A stretch of DNA of 64,000 nt from Massariosphaeria phaeospora (taxonomy: Eukaryota > Ascomycota > Dothideomycetes > Pleosporales): NCBI GenBank assembly GCA_011032825.1, contig JAADJZ010000009.1, forward strand, positions 372,001-436,000, read 5' to 3'. A program made the translations under genes and the position numbers. Below, in pieces: positions 10,552 to 22,676 of the stretch (position 1 is the first letter of the stretch; each line of letters starts with the position of its first letter). The notes below the pieces were generated by a model. That model was not told the DNA's origin. It saw only the letters and a program-made list of their open reading frames with translations, and made no database searches.

Positions 10552-11213
10552 GCTGGCGGAGGCCCGCAAACAGAGTCAGAACGCCGCGGGTGCGCTGTCG
10601 ACGGCGGAAGCGTGGAACACAGAGCCGACAGCCAGAGCAAGCGATGGGGGCTGGTGGCGGTGAGGGTGAGGGTGAGGGTGCGGTGTTGGTTGTTGTTGCT
10701 GTGTGCGGAGACGGAAACTGCGAGGAGCCCAGCCGATTTCATTAGGCAGGCGCTTGGACCTCACTACCTATAGGTGCCCAGGTGGCGCCCGGTTGGCTCG
10801 CTGTAAGGCTGTCGCCGGCTGGGTACATAGTTTGCTAATCACGTCACATCACAGCGCCCACAAATGGCACAACCAACCCCAAGCACAGTAACATCACAGC
10901 AGCAACGGAACAGCATAAATGCCGTGGGGATCAGATTCACTGCTGGGCTGCAGTGAACGATCTAGTTAGACTCTCTATCCAGCATCCATACGCAGCGTTG
11001 TGGCTCTCGACGTCGGTTTCGGAGCCGCAGCGCCAATGCTCCGTATTACTTCCCGGACTATGCATAACGCCACGAAAAGCGCCTTCGATCTAACAACCTT
11101 TGGAAGAAGCCGTGTTACCTGATGTGCTATTGAGGGCTTGTTAGGGGCATACAACGCCGCAGAACGACATATCCAACAAAATTGCGCTACACTTACAGCC
11201 AAACTATGCAATG
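10552..11213. other. Intergenic between STS1 and MTR4
   Basis: STS1 upstream region and MTR4 3' region. A short GGTGAG-type repeat lies at 10659-10680. No gene was recognised. Confidence 0.4.
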
Positions 11214-14200
11214 TCAAAGATAGAGAGACTGGGCTGCGACCAGATCTCTCTTAACCATATCGAGCGCTGCTTTGAATTTAAGCTCGAGCTCCTCGCTGCC
11301 CATGACCTTGGAGGCTTCGGCCATCTGTCGGAGCAGCTCCTCCAGTCGTCTGAAAAGTCGAATGAGGCTGCCCTCATACACGTCGGTCATTTTACTGCAG
11401 CACATCAGCAACCACGTGAAATAGCGTCGCTCAATGTGAACTCACCATATTTGTGCAAACGAGGCACCCTTCGCCCATGCAAAGACGACTTCCATGAGCT
11501 CAAACTTGAATGTTTTGACATAAACCTCTTCGTCCAGGGCCAGCTTACTTTCCTGCGAAATCTTGGCGATGATCTTCGCCTGTGCCTGAATCTCGCGGAA
11601 AGGTTTGGCGAGCTCTTCTTTCAACGTCTGTACATCCTTGCTCTTTTCCTCGAAGATGAAGCAACTCAGACAGGCCGCACACTGCTCGGGGGTCAATTCG
11701 TTGAAAAATCGGTTGAAAAGTAGCTCGCTGAGCACCAGCTCATCACCGGTACTGATCTCGCAAGCAACTCTAGCCTTGATCTGAACAACGTCGAACTCGT
11801 CGATGAAGCCCAGTCTTCGCAAAACCCGTTTCCGATTCTTCAATTCGTCGTGCTGTATAATAGATAGCGCACTAGTGATATCCTTCTTGATATCCTTGAT
11901 TTTGTCCGAGAGCTCCACCTTGGTTGAATACTGGCTGTAAAGCTCAGGCAACCTTGACGAATTATGGAGAGGGTTCCCTAGTAGACGTGCCTCGAGCACT
12001 TCAATTTTCTGGACGAGTCAGCAGGCAACAACCAAGTTCAAAGCCTACTTAGCCTACCCGTAGAAGCTTCTTGAATGATTCGTCGTTGATTTTCATGTTC
12101 TCAATGGGGTCGAGGATTGCGATACCATCGGGAAACCTCTTCTTCACCTCGTCTAAAGTCTTCTGGACAGTGTTCTTCTGCTCTGCAGACTTTAACTCGG
12201 TGGGCAGGAACACCCTCAAGTGACCGAGCGATTCGATACACGATAGAAGCACCGGAACAACTTCTATCCTGCCCTTCTCGCCAGGGCTAGGTGGGCGTAC
12301 ACCTGGAGGTAGTTCGCTGGAAATCTGTCGCGTCAATGTTGTGTCGCTTGAAACGGACAGAAGTACATCGACAATGTACGATTCGTGCGCCGTCAGGACT
12401 TCGCCCTTGGCTGCCGTCCGGTGGGTGAAGCGAACCACAGCACCCCATCCGAAGTCGTAGTCTTTATACTTGATCTGTACAAGACGGCCGACCTGCAAGA
12501 ATTGTAAGCAGTATGTGGGGTGCATTACTACATCCCGCATATCCTTGGTGTACGCGTCTAATTGCTGTCGCAACCCGTAGTACTCTTTCACCATCGCTTC
12601 GTCGGTTATGCTCATATTAGCCCTCTCCACCTCGAGCTCTTGTAACTCTGGAGATTTGATTAGTCAGAGCGTATACTACCACACAGCGAACTTACGCTTC
12701 TCCAAGCCGGAAACACTCGCAGTGTTCTGGAATTGGAAGAAACACCTCTCCAGCATGAAATCCGGCGAGATTCCTTCGACTCTCACGAGGTTTAGTATCA
12801 TGTTGTAGCCTAGATAAAACGCCGAGTTCAAGTTGTCTTGTTGTCCTCGCACAATCTCCTTTGCTACTGCTGGCTCCATGGCCTCTTCGATCATCATAAT
12901 GACTATACCACGCTCGTCAAGACCACGCCGACCGGCGCGGCCCGACATCTGGATAAACTCTGATGGCGTTACCCATCGTTGGGAGACACCGTCGAACTTC
13001 CTCACGCTGGTAAAGACAACCGTTTTGGCCGGCATGTTCAGTCCGATGGAGAATGTTTCAGTTGCGAAAAGAACTTTGATGAGGCCTTCTTGGAACAATA
13101 TCTCAATCGTCTCCTTCAAGATTGGTAGCAGACCGGAATGGTGAACACCTATGCCTCGTCGCAAGAGAGGAAGAATGTGCTGAATCTGCGGAAGCGAACG
13201 GTCTTCTTCAGACAACATCTCGATAGCATTTTCGAAGACCTTGGATACCATGTCCTTTTCGGAGTCATCGTTGAAAGCCAGTTGACTCATCGAAAGCGCG
13301 TAATTTTCGCACTCGCGCTTGCTGAAGCTGAAGACGATGACGGGATTGTAGCTCTTCATCATGATCATCTTGACAATCTTGTAGATGTCAGACTGGTCCT
13401 TGTTGCCCCCTTTGTTCGTTTTCTTGTCCTTTCCCCTCCCTTTTCTCTTCGCCATAGCATCGGCCGGGTCGCTTCCTGCCTTTGCAGCGATAGAGGCCAT
13501 AGCCTTCTGGAAGTTCTCTTCCCGAAAGACGCCCTTTTCATCTACTACCAAGTGAATGCCATCGGCACCAGCGGGGAAGAAGTAATGTTGGAGGGGCGTC
13601 GGGCGGAAGTCTGTGTAAACAACATGGCACGGCTGAGCGTGCGTCTTGGTGATCCACTCGGCGAACTGCATGGCATTTGGTATGGTCGCGGATAAGAACA
13701 CATAGCGAACCTTGTCGGGCAGCAGGATGATGGTCTCTTCCCACACTACACCGCGGGACTTGTCGCGTAGGTAGTGCACTTCGTCGAAGATTACCCATGC
13801 CACCTCGCGCATGATCTCAGAACCTCTGTAAAGCATGGACCGAAGAATCTAGGCCGTATCAGTATTCAGCAGGCTTCTAGCCAGCGTAGCTCATACCTCT
13901 GTCGTCATTACCAGACAAGTGGCCGTCGGGTTGATAGTCACATCACCCGTCATAAGTCCCACATCGCCAAACTCGGCCGTAAATTCACGGTACTTCTGGT
14001 TGCTCAGCGCTTTGATCGGACTGGTGTATATAACACGTTGGTTGTTCTTGAGACACTGCGCGATTGCGTACTCGGCCACCACTGTCTTTCCCGCGGATGT
14101 GTGTGCCGACACCAACACACTCTCGTTTCGTTGAATAGAGGCAATCGAGACTTGCTGGAAGGGGTCGAGGGTAAAGGGCCAGGTCCGCGCCGGCTCCTCG

Positions 14201-14580
14201 GGTGCTTTGTGTTCGGAAAGTGGGACGTAGTCATAGTCTGGCGGAAGAGCGACTTGATGGCGGACCTGGTGAGAGAGCACGACGGCCTGACCGTCTTGCT
14301 GGCCCTGCAGTCCAGCGGCCGCAGCCACCTCGCGCGACTGTTCGGTCTCGAAGGCATCGGTCACAACGGGCTCTGCCTCAAGATCGCGCCTCGGGCGTTT
14401 TGAGAACTGCTGCGCGCCAGTCCCGTGTGCAGAGTCGCGTGCCGGCGGCGACGCATCTCGCATGGCGACATCGTTTGGCGTTGACTTGACGTCGCCGTTC
14501 GCCTGGCGCTTCTTGCTCTTCTTGTGGGCGGGCGCCTTGGAGCTCTGCGGGCCTTCCTCGAAGGCGGCGAACGGGTCCAT
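11214..14580 (-). CDS. MTR4: Exosome-associated DExH RNA helicase Mtr4/Dob1
   Basis: CDS is complement(join(11214..11394, 11446..12008, 12058..12647, 12696..13848, 13897..14580)), 1056 aa, close to the length of yeast Mtr4. The enzyme unwinds RNA 3' to 5' and feeds it to the nuclear exosome, alone or in TRAMP. Visible motifs are Walker A TSAGKT (residues 161-166), DEVH at 250-253, SATIPN, and motif [17 protein letters not shown]. The Mtr4-type arch insertion follows the helicase core, and the C-terminal DSHCT domain ends with [19 protein letters not shown]. The N-terminus ([10 protein letters not shown], then a KKSKKRQ patch) is disordered and basic, fitting nuclear localisation. Every exon junction restores family sequence with consistent phase. 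It is transcribed divergently from COX8 across a 356-bp spacer. Confidence 0.97.
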
Positions 14581-14936
14581 GGAAGTGGGTGCGCAGACAA
14601 ATGAAGGATTAGGCTAGACGTGGAGCTGCCGATGAGCTCGGGACGCGTAAACGGACTCCTTAGAGCGCGCAGTTGAGGAGGCAGGTGCGATTTCGCGGTG
14701 CGCAAGGGCAAAAAGCAGGTGGGCTGGTCGACAAAAGTTTAAACCTAGGAATCTTGGCATTACCCGCGCACGTGATCTGGCTCTAGCGAGTTCCCAGGAT
14801 TCCAATGGAACGCCAGGTTGGGCGCATCACCGACATCGACACCAAAACCGCAACCCAAACCCCATCTCTCTACGCCGCCCCGCCGCCAAAGTACGCTCCC
14901 CGCCACGCCAATTGCTCTCTCTGCTGACGTCCGAAG
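14581..14936. promoter_or_regulatory. Shared divergent promoter of MTR4 and COX8
   Basis: This 356-bp region separates two divergent start codons, so both genes must draw on it. It contains a CACGTG E-box at 14769-14774 in GCACGTGA context, the kind bound by Cbf1-like bHLH factors. Cbf1 is known to control respiratory genes in some fungi, which would suit COX8. The binding itself is inference. Confidence 0.5.
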
Positions 14937-15314
14937 ATGCTCTCCCGCGCAGCCATCCGCACCAACGCCGTCTTCGTCGCCCGCCGCGGCTTCCAGACGA
15001 CCCGCACCCAGCGTGCAGGCGGCCACGGCCACGGCGAGCTCACAGGCAGCGGTGCCAGCCCTTACCACTACCCCGAGGGCCCGCGCAGCAACCTGCCCTT
15101 TGACCCGCTGAAAAGGGGATTCGCTATCAAGTTCTGGGCATATTGCGGTAAGCTCGGCGCCGCCGGTGATAGGAAGAGAACCTAACATGAGTAGCCACTG
15201 GATTCGGCCTGCCATTCGGGATCGCTGGTAAGTCAAAACGGTCACTTGACCATGCTAGCAACATTAGCTGACTCTGTCGTCATTGCAGTCTGGCAGACGA
15301 AGAAGAACCAGTAA
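14937..15314 (+). CDS. COX8: Cytochrome c oxidase subunit VIII (COX8/COX7C type)
   Basis: CDS is join(14937..15147, 15195..15227, 15289..15314), 89 aa. It encodes a small nuclear-coded subunit of respiratory complex IV in the mitochondrial inner membrane. The N-terminus MLSRAAIRTNAVFVARRGFQ is a typical mitochondrial targeting sequence, basic and without acidic residues. The mature part has the fungal pattern HYPEGPRSNLPFDPL, then one transmembrane segment ending FGLPFGIAVWQTKKNQ. The middle exon is only 33 nt and the last 26 nt, so the C-terminal third is lost if introns are not recognised; both junctions are GT-AG and phase 1. It faces MTR4 head to head. Confidence 0.9.
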
Positions 15315-15617
15315 ATGCCATGAACAGCGGGTGCGAATTGGACATTGCATAGGGGGGAAGCGGAAACTGTAGAATAAGTGTACCACACCCCGACTTCAGC
15401 ATCAATTTCATTGCCAGTGTTCAAAGATATCAACATGGGCTGCTGTGCATCGATGTGGTGATGACTGACGGCAGGCCGGCTTCTGTCATGCGGCGAATGC
15501 TTGGCTAGGAGCTTTGACCCCCCGAACAAAAACTTCATCTAACCTTACCCATCGCCCGCATCCCACTGGATTCCATGACAAGCCCTAAGCGCTGGAGATA
15601 TCGCACGCATAACCGAG
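15315..15617. other. Intergenic, COX8 3' and ELP1 5'
   Basis: About 300 bp between two plus-strand genes. No motif or RNA was recognised. Confidence 0.4.
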
Positions 15618-18600
15618 ATGCGAAACCTGAGGATTGTCGGGAGGTCGCTGCTGCGATTTGCTGGTGACGATCCGCTGCCTCTTACTGCCACCGCTTGGGA
15701 CGCTGCCACCGATTCAGTCATATGTGCTTTTGGTCCGTCGGAATCACGTGCTGTAATTGAGTTGAAACGGCTGCATCATGGTGGCAACGATACAGACCAG
15801 CGACTCGAGAGCATAGCGTCATGGGATGCACCGTGTTCCTTACCCTCTCTTCCGCATGACTCAATATTGAGCATGCACCATTTCTCGGACTCCTCCGTGT
15901 CCTGCCTTATCCTAGCTGGAGGGGACATAATATTGGTCCGGGAGGATCCTTCGCCCAACCAAGAGCTGGTAGAGATTGTCGGATCAGTAGACGCCGGTAT
16001 CTCGGCCGCGGCATGGTCTCCGGACGAAGAACTTCTAGCAATTACCACCCAGGCCGACACTCTCCTGCTCATGAGCCGAGACATCGAAAACGTTGCGCAT
16101 ATCACACTGACTGCAGAAGACGTCAATATCTCGAATCATGTTTCCGTCGGCTGGGGTAAAAAGGAGACGCAGTTCAAAGGCAAAAGGGCGAGGGCATTGC
16201 AGGATCCTACTGTACCGGAGAGCATCGATGACGGGGTATTAAGTACTTTCGATGACCAGTCTGTTGCTATCAGCTGGCGGGGTGACGGGGCCTACTTCGC
16301 CGTCAATAAGATCGAACAAGAGTCTCGAAGGATGATACGAGTGTATTCACGTGAAGGCCAGCTTCATAGCGTGAGCGAACCAGTAGACGGCCTGGAAGGA
16401 GCTCTTAGCTGGCGGCCATCGGGAAACCTGATTGCTAGCATCCGCCGCTCGCCTGATCGAGCCGAAGTTGTCTTCTTTGAGAGAAATGGCCTTAGGCACG
16501 GCCAGTTTGATCTAAGATGCGCTGGGGATGAGCTACAAACTCTCACGGGGCCTTTGAAGCTGAAGTGGAACAGCGACTCGACTGTGCTAGCCGTGTCCTA
16601 TTCAGACAAAGTTCAACTATGGACCATGAGCAACTATCATTATCATCTCAAACAAGAACTTGTATTGCCAGAGACAGCAGCCCATGCGGTCTTGTGTACA
16701 TGGCACTTGGAGCGGTCGTTGTCGTTAGCGCTAGCCACGCCAGGTAGGAAAAAAGCTTTATCCACAAATGGTCCTAGCTAACGTGGATCTCCACAGGTGC
16801 ACTCCAGATCCTCGAGTATCTCTCAACTACGACGTCCGGTTCCGTGGCGCCGCCCCATGATTACGGCGTAGTCGCCTCTATTGATGGGTGTGAGTGAGAT
16901 TGTCGCTATGTACTCAATCGATATCTGACAAGAATATTAGCATGGTTGAAGCTTACGCCCCTGAGAATCGCCAACATACCTCCTCCTATGTCCCTGCACC
17001 GACTCCAACTTGGGCACACTACAGTCGATGCGGCACTATCGAAGTCTGGTACCAGGTTGGCGGTCCTCTCCGGGAAAACTCTTGCTGTGTATGGTCTTGA
17101 TATAGCAAAGAGACCTATGCCTATTCCCAGCCTGCTCTGGCAGAGTAATGATTTCGAAGGTCATAGTCCCCGGAATGTCGCTTTTACTGGTGATGAGCAA
17201 GTCTATGTGCTTACCGACCACTGGGAGGATGCCAAATGCAGTCTGTGGATTGGCCAGAATGGCGACCTTGTCCTTTTAGGACACGTCGCAGAGTCTGCAA
17301 AGGTATCTTCGATCGTACCAAGCGTCGACCATCAAAGACTATACGTTCAGTTTCAAGATGGTTCATTGCACGAATTGGCAGAAAACCCTGGTCCAGGCAG
17401 TTCTCTCATTCAATTCGTGGCCGTCTCGAACTTTCCCTCCTTTGTTCCTGAACCAAGAGTTGTTACGAACAAGACCAAGGTATGTATTGAGCCTCGTAAT
17501 GCCTTGCCCCAGCTAATCAAGCCAGTCATTGGCGTTTGGCTTGACTAAACACGGTCTACTGTACGCTAACAAGCAAACACTTGCACGAAATTGTACCTCT
17601 TTCGTGGTGACGCCATCTCATTTAATCTTCACAACTACTCAACATCTGCTCAAGTTCGTTCACTTGACGGACTCGGATGGTCAGGAAGCACATGACCTCC
17701 CTTCACTAGAAGTGCACTGCTAACTGCAACTAGATCTTGAGGTACCTCTAGATGAGCCACAGAAGGACGAACGATGCCGGAGTATTGAGCGAGGTGCGAA
17801 GCTTGTTACCGTAATGCCAACTACATACTCCGTCGTGCTACAAATGCCTAGGGGTAACTTGGAGACCATCTACCCTCGCGCCCTAGTTCTTGCAGCCATC
17901 CGGCGTAGCATCGAAATCGAAAACTACGGCGAGGCATTTTTGATATGTCGCAGCCAGCGGGTAGATATGAACATTTTACATGATCACCAGCCCGATCGAT
18001 TTATGATGCATATCTCGAAGATTGTGGCACAGATCAAGAGAGTGGATCGTATTGACCTTTTTCTATCTCAATTACGGTATGTCCATGAAGTAGAGTCGCA
18101 TGCACTACTCTAACTTGCACAGGAACGAGGACGTGGCGGAAACCATGTACAAGGAGACTCTGAAGGTTAATGAACTTCACGGCAAGGTTGTACCGTCACC
18201 AGAACATATCGGATCGAAGGTGAACCGCATTTGCGATGCATTCTTATCGATTCTTGGGCAGTCACAGTATCGAAATGATCATTTCCAGAACGTAATTACC
18301 TGTCAAGTTTGTAAGGTGCCTCCGGATTTAGAGGCGGGCCTTGAGATGATTGGGAAATTGCAAGGTGAGCATCATCTGTTCTTAGGAGTTCGAGCAGTGG
18401 CTAATAGATGTAGCAACGCAAGATCCACTCACCGACAAGGCTGCCGAGCATATATGTTTCCTGGCGGACGTCAACCAGTTATATGACACCGCGCTGGGTA
18501 TATACAACCTTGAACTGGCGCTTCTGATAGCCCAGCAATCCCAGAAAGTAGGTATAGGCCCATGCCGTGTCAAGCGCTGTACTAATAACTCCCTCAGGAC

Positions 18601-19881
18601 CCGCGGGAATACCTTCCTCAACTTCAGTTATTACATGATCTCCCACCCCTACGAAGAAAGTTCAAGATTGACGACCAGCTCGGTCGTCGGACTAAAGCTC
18701 TTGGTCATCTGAAGGATCTCGAAGTTTTCCAGGAAGTGGTTGACTATCTCCAGAGACACGACCTTTACACCGAAGCTTTGAATCTGTACCAATATGACAC
18801 CATTTGTCTAAAGGAGGTTATACGATTATATGCCGGACACCTGAAGAATAACAATCAGTACAAAGAAGCCGCTTTGGCTTATGAATATCTCAATGACCAC
18901 GCCTCGGCCTGGCCAAGCTACCGCTCAGCAAATCTTTGGCGCGAGGCACTTTCATCCGCTACTCTCGCTGGTGTTTCCCAGGATGATCTGAGATCACTGG
19001 CTACTTCGCTGGCCGAAGGTCTCACGGAGTCGAAAGACTACCTGTCCGCATCCGCAATCACGCTCGATTATCTTTGTGATCTCGCAAGTGCTGCAAAGCT
19101 TCTGTGCAAAGCTTCTTATTTTGCTGAAGCTGTGCGTATCGTCACTGTCCGAGGAGAACTTGGTTTGATCGAAGAAATCATCGACTCCGGCCTTGTGGAA
19201 AGGAGTGGAGACATGACTGAATTTCTTGCCGAGATGAAAGAACAGCTTTTGGCTCAGGTACCAAGGTTGAAGGACCTAAGAGAGAAGAAAGCGGAGGATC
19301 CAATGGCATTCTATGAAGGCATAGAGGACGGCAACATTCCGGATAATGTGTCCCTAGCACCTACAGACACCACATCTGGTGGGACTTTTATGACACGTTA
19401 CACGAACCAAACTGGCACGGTGAACACACAGACTACTCGGAAGACATCTAAAAATAAGCGGAGAGAGGAGAGGAAGAGAGCAAGGGGCAAGAAAGGAACA
19501 GTCTACGAAGAAGAGTACCTCACGAACTCGATCGAGCGTCTCATTGAACGTATGAACAGTACACGAGAGGAAGTCGAGCGTCTTGTAGAAGGTCTCATCA
19601 AACGGGGAATGAGAGAGCGTGCAGATGCTGTGTTCAAAGCCGCCAACGATGTCGTCGAGAGGTGTCGGGATGCAATCAAAGACATGTATCCTGAGAAGGT
19701 GGATAGTGCTAGCGGGGCTGCACAGATGGTCGATGTAAATCGAGTAAATGGAGGGCCAGAGGGAGAGATGCAGAGGCCCACTGGCGGTGAGGCGACGCTC
19801 TGGGCCAGTATAGAAGAAGTAGGGAGGAAAAGGGAAGCTCCGGTCATCAAGGGTCTCGAGAGGTTAAGTCTGCTAGGGTAA
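15618..19881 (+). CDS. ELP1: Elongator complex subunit 1 (IKI3 family)
   Basis: CDS is join(15618..16743, 16797..16889, 16941..17479, 17526..17679, 17734..18076, 18123..18364, 18414..18547, 18598..19881), 1304 aa. Elp1 is the scaffold of Elongator, which places the cm5 side group on wobble uridines of tRNAs. The N-terminal half is WD40-type beta-propeller (for example AAWSPDEELLAI and ISWRGDGAYFAV). The second half is TPR-like helical, with family blocks DERCRSIERGAKLV, YPRALVLAAIRRSIE and DLYTEALNLYQYD. Near the C-terminus is the basic segment KNKRREERKRARGKKG, matching the tRNA-binding region of yeast Elp1. Seven short introns were joined; intron 4 uses a GTCAGG donor with a GCTAAC branch site. 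Length is close to yeast Elp1. Confidence 0.95.
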
Positions 19882-20245
19882 CAGCCCGTCTTGCGAGACA
19901 GACGGCATACATAGTCGGCTGAAGTGTGTATCGTATATGTTTTCGAAGTTCAAGTAGATGAACAAGTGTTTGCCCGCAGCAACCAGAACGAGAACGAGGT
20001 CCCCACGGTCCCCTCGCTTATTGTCATGAGCGCTCCCGCCAAGCGGTTGTATTCTGCCACCGCCTTCGGACCGCATAGCTACCTACCTTACCATAGCTGA
20101 GCAAGCCGTCAAGCCTGAACATAAACAACGTTACCAACAAGTAATTGCTCATACCACGTCTTTTATAGACGTCTCCTGCACTCCACAAAATCCATCCTCA
20201 TTGCCCGGTTTCGTTGGCGTACACATAGCTGGCGCGGCCACAGCA
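19882..20245. other. Intergenic, ELP1 3' and VPS29 5'
   Basis: 364 bp between plus-strand genes; nothing specific recognised. Confidence 0.4.
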
Positions 20246-21120
20246 ATGGCTTCTCGACTCGTGCTCGTCCTAGGCGACCTCTTCATACCAGACCGAGCTG
20301 CAGTAAGTACTGTCCGGCGCGTTTATACTAGCTCGACCTCACATGCTTACAGGATGCATAGGACATACCAAACAAGGTACGCTTCCCCTCTCTTCCACCC
20401 CGAATCCACACCGATCATCGAGCCACCACATTATCGAGCGCATACCCCAACACCCACCCACAGCTAACCCCACCGCGCGTCACAGTTCAAAAAGCTCCTG
20501 GCGCCCGGCAAAATCGGGCAGATACTGTGCCTCGGCAACATCACCGACAAAGAAACCTTCGAGTTCCTCCGCGGCATCGCGCCCGACCTGCAGATCGTCA
20601 AGGGCGACTTCGACGTCGAAGCACCCAACCTCGCGCTCTCGAAAGTCGTCACGCACGGGTCGCTCCGCATAGGTTTCACGCACGGGCACACCATCATACC
20701 GCCGGGCGATGGCGATTCGCTGCTGATCGCGGCGCGGCAGATGGACGTGGATATCCTGCTGTGGGGCGGCACGCACAAGTTCGAGGCGTACGAGATGGAG
20801 GGCAAGTTCTTTGTTAACCCGGGGAGTGCGACGGGCGCCATGACAACCGGGTGGTGGCCTGAGGCCGAGGATCCAACACCCAGTTTTGTGCTGATGGATG
20901 TGAGTTTTCCCCCGATTTGGGACCTGTGCGACGGGAGGACGACGAGAAGAGGGGGGAGACGACCATGGGAATCGGCTAGGACACGCGGCTAACGGCGGCG
21001 TAGGTGCAAGGCGATGTCCTCGTGCTGTACGTCTATCAGCTCCGAAAGGACGCCAATGGCGCGGAGAACGTTGCGGTGGAGAAAGTTTCATTTCGCAAAA
21101 ACGGCGGTGGTGTATCATAG
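20246..21120 (+). CDS. VPS29: Retromer subunit Vps29
   Basis: CDS is join(20246..20302, 20362..20376, 20486..20899, 21004..21120), 200 aa. Vps29 is part of the retromer cargo-recognition trimer, which returns receptors from endosomes to the Golgi. It has a metallophosphoesterase-like fold: LVLVLGDLFIPDRAA, then LCLGNITDKETFEFL, VKGDFDVEAP, FTHGHTIIPPGD, LLWGGTHKFEAYE and NPGSATGA are all present. The second exon is a 15-nt microexon coding DIPNK. It was found because the family reads DIP-K-FKKLLAPGKIGQ and because the next upstream AG would bring an in-frame TAG. Length equals that of other fungal Vps29 proteins. Confidence 0.93.
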
Positions 21121-21524
21121 CGGGTTACCCATTTCGACTGCACACGGCTCAAGCTGCGTTCTACGAAGAAATATGGCTCTCGGAGTACGTGAATAGGCTG
21201 CTCCTCGGAAGGTTATTGGGCCAGGGATGGTAAGACTCGAGACGCGTACTGTGGTACCACTGATGGCTGCACAGGGGGCACGGCGGCTAGAGGCAGAATC
21301 TATCTGCTTCGACCTGATCGACGTTGTGTCTCATATTGAATCACGCAAAGGAGCCCCGGAGCCCAGCTGCGGCTCCATTTAAGACTCGCATCCCCTGTTC
21401 TCGTCTACCCCACATTTTGACTCCCTCGTGGCACTGACCGGTGAGGCTCTCTGTACCACTCGTACAATCAAGCTTTAGCCTCGCACCGCATATGCGATTC
21501 CTCCCCGTCCGTGTTATCCGTCCT
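21121..21524. other. Convergent spacer, VPS29 and MET22
   Basis: 404 bp between two convergent 3' ends. No gene or repeat recognised. Confidence 0.4.
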
Positions 21525-22676
21525 TTACCGAGTCCTCCTCTCAAGTACTTCCTTCACGGCCCGATGTACCCGAGTAAAGGCCCACGGCCTTGCCGCCACC
21601 ATGCCGAAATTCACATCTCCTTCAATCTTTCTTCCTTGGCCGAGATCAATGTCACCCCCGTCAAGGTCTTTAATGACGCCTCCAGCTTCCTGGAACAGTA
21701 TCTGACCGCCGGCATGGTCCCATGTGAATGTAAACCGCTCCTTACCTTTGGGGAGCCTGACCATGACATCTGTAGCGCCTAAAGTCAGGGCAACATACTT
21801 CATTTGCTGTGACCAGATGACAGTGCCCGGCCACTTGGTCCCGAGCGTCTCGGCAACCGTACGGTGCTCAGGCTGCAATAAAGACGTCTTACCAATTGTG
21901 GCTTCGACAAAGTCAAGCGCGCTCCAGTCCTTTGGCTGGACCTGGTCGAGACTGATGCGGCGTGGTTCAGCCAGACTAGACTCGTGCATGCTGCGAACGT
22001 AGGTGCCGTGACCCTTGACCGCAGACAGCACCACGCCGTAACCGGCCTGGTCTACTAGGTCTTCGTGGATCTTGCTCTGACCCAGCGGACCGTGAACATC
22101 GAAGGCTAAGTTGGGACATCCAATTACGCCAACCTGCTGCACGCCGTCGACCAGCAAACACAGGCACACAGCGTATTGCTTGCCTTCCATGAAGGTGGCC
22201 GTGCCGTCGACTGGATCGAGCACCCAAACACGCCCATTCTTCGTCGACGTGCTCGTCCCCAGGTCGATGACATCCAGCATTTCGGTCTTGCTTGCGGGGA
22301 AAGTTAATGTTGTAGTACCTTGAGGTCCCTCGTGTCCCTGCACGTGCTGCAGGTCGCCAGAAGCAGACGCAACCGCGGAAGACAACTCCCTCGCCTGTAG
22401 TACGAGGTCCCAAACTCTTTCCGCGAGACCCCCATTCGCCCTCAGCGCGTCCGCGCTCTCCTCGCCAATGAACTTGTCGTCGGGGTACACAGCGTGCAGG
22501 GCGGAGATAATGACAGCCTGCGCGGCAAAATCCGCGATTGTGACGGGGGAGTCGTCGGCCTTGGTTTCGGCGGAGACATTGTTCTGCAGCGTGCGGAGGA
22601 CGGACTTGGTAAGGAGGGATGCTGTGTGAATGGTGCGGAGGGCGAGGGCGAGCTCGGCAGCGTATGGTGTCGACAT
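21525..22676 (-). CDS. MET22: 3'(2'),5'-bisphosphate nucleotidase (Met22/Hal2)
   Basis: Single-exon gene of 383 aa. The enzyme removes the 3' phosphate from PAP, a by-product of sulfate assimilation, and is inhibited by sodium and lithium; it belongs to the inositol-monophosphatase superfamily. Metal-binding motifs are visible: DDSPVTIADFAAQ (residues 41-53), GEES at 71-74, WVLDPVDGTATF at 151-162 with Asp154 and Asp157, and the C-terminal WDHAGGQILFQEAGG. Residues ~97-128 hold a low-conservation insertion between the second and third motif, making it a little longer than the yeast protein. The ATG gives the usual MSTPYAAELALAL start. Confidence 0.95.
   Translation of the reverse strand: MSTPYAAELALALRTIHTASLLTKSVLRTLQNNVSAETKADDSPVTIADFAAQAVIISALHAVYPDDKFIGEESADALRANGGLAERVWDLVLQARELSSAVASASGDLQHVQGHEGPQGTTTLTFPASKTEMLDVIDLGTSTSTKNGRVWVLDPVDGTATFMEGKQYAVCLCLLVDGVQQVGVIGCPNLAFDVHGPLGQSKIHEDLVDQAGYGVVLSAVKGHGTYVRSMHESSLAEPRRISLDQVQPKDWSALDFVEATIGKTSLLQPEHRTVAETLGTKWPGTVIWSQQMKYVALTLGATDVMVRLPKGKERFTFTWDHAGGQILFQEAGGVIKDLDGGDIDLGQGRKIEGDVNFGMVAARPWAFTRVHRAVKEVLERRTR

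Noticed and set aside
14760..15245. Minus-strand frame of 161 residues over COX8
   Set aside because: It is the shadow of the COX8 exon and shared promoter; COX8 has clear family sequence.
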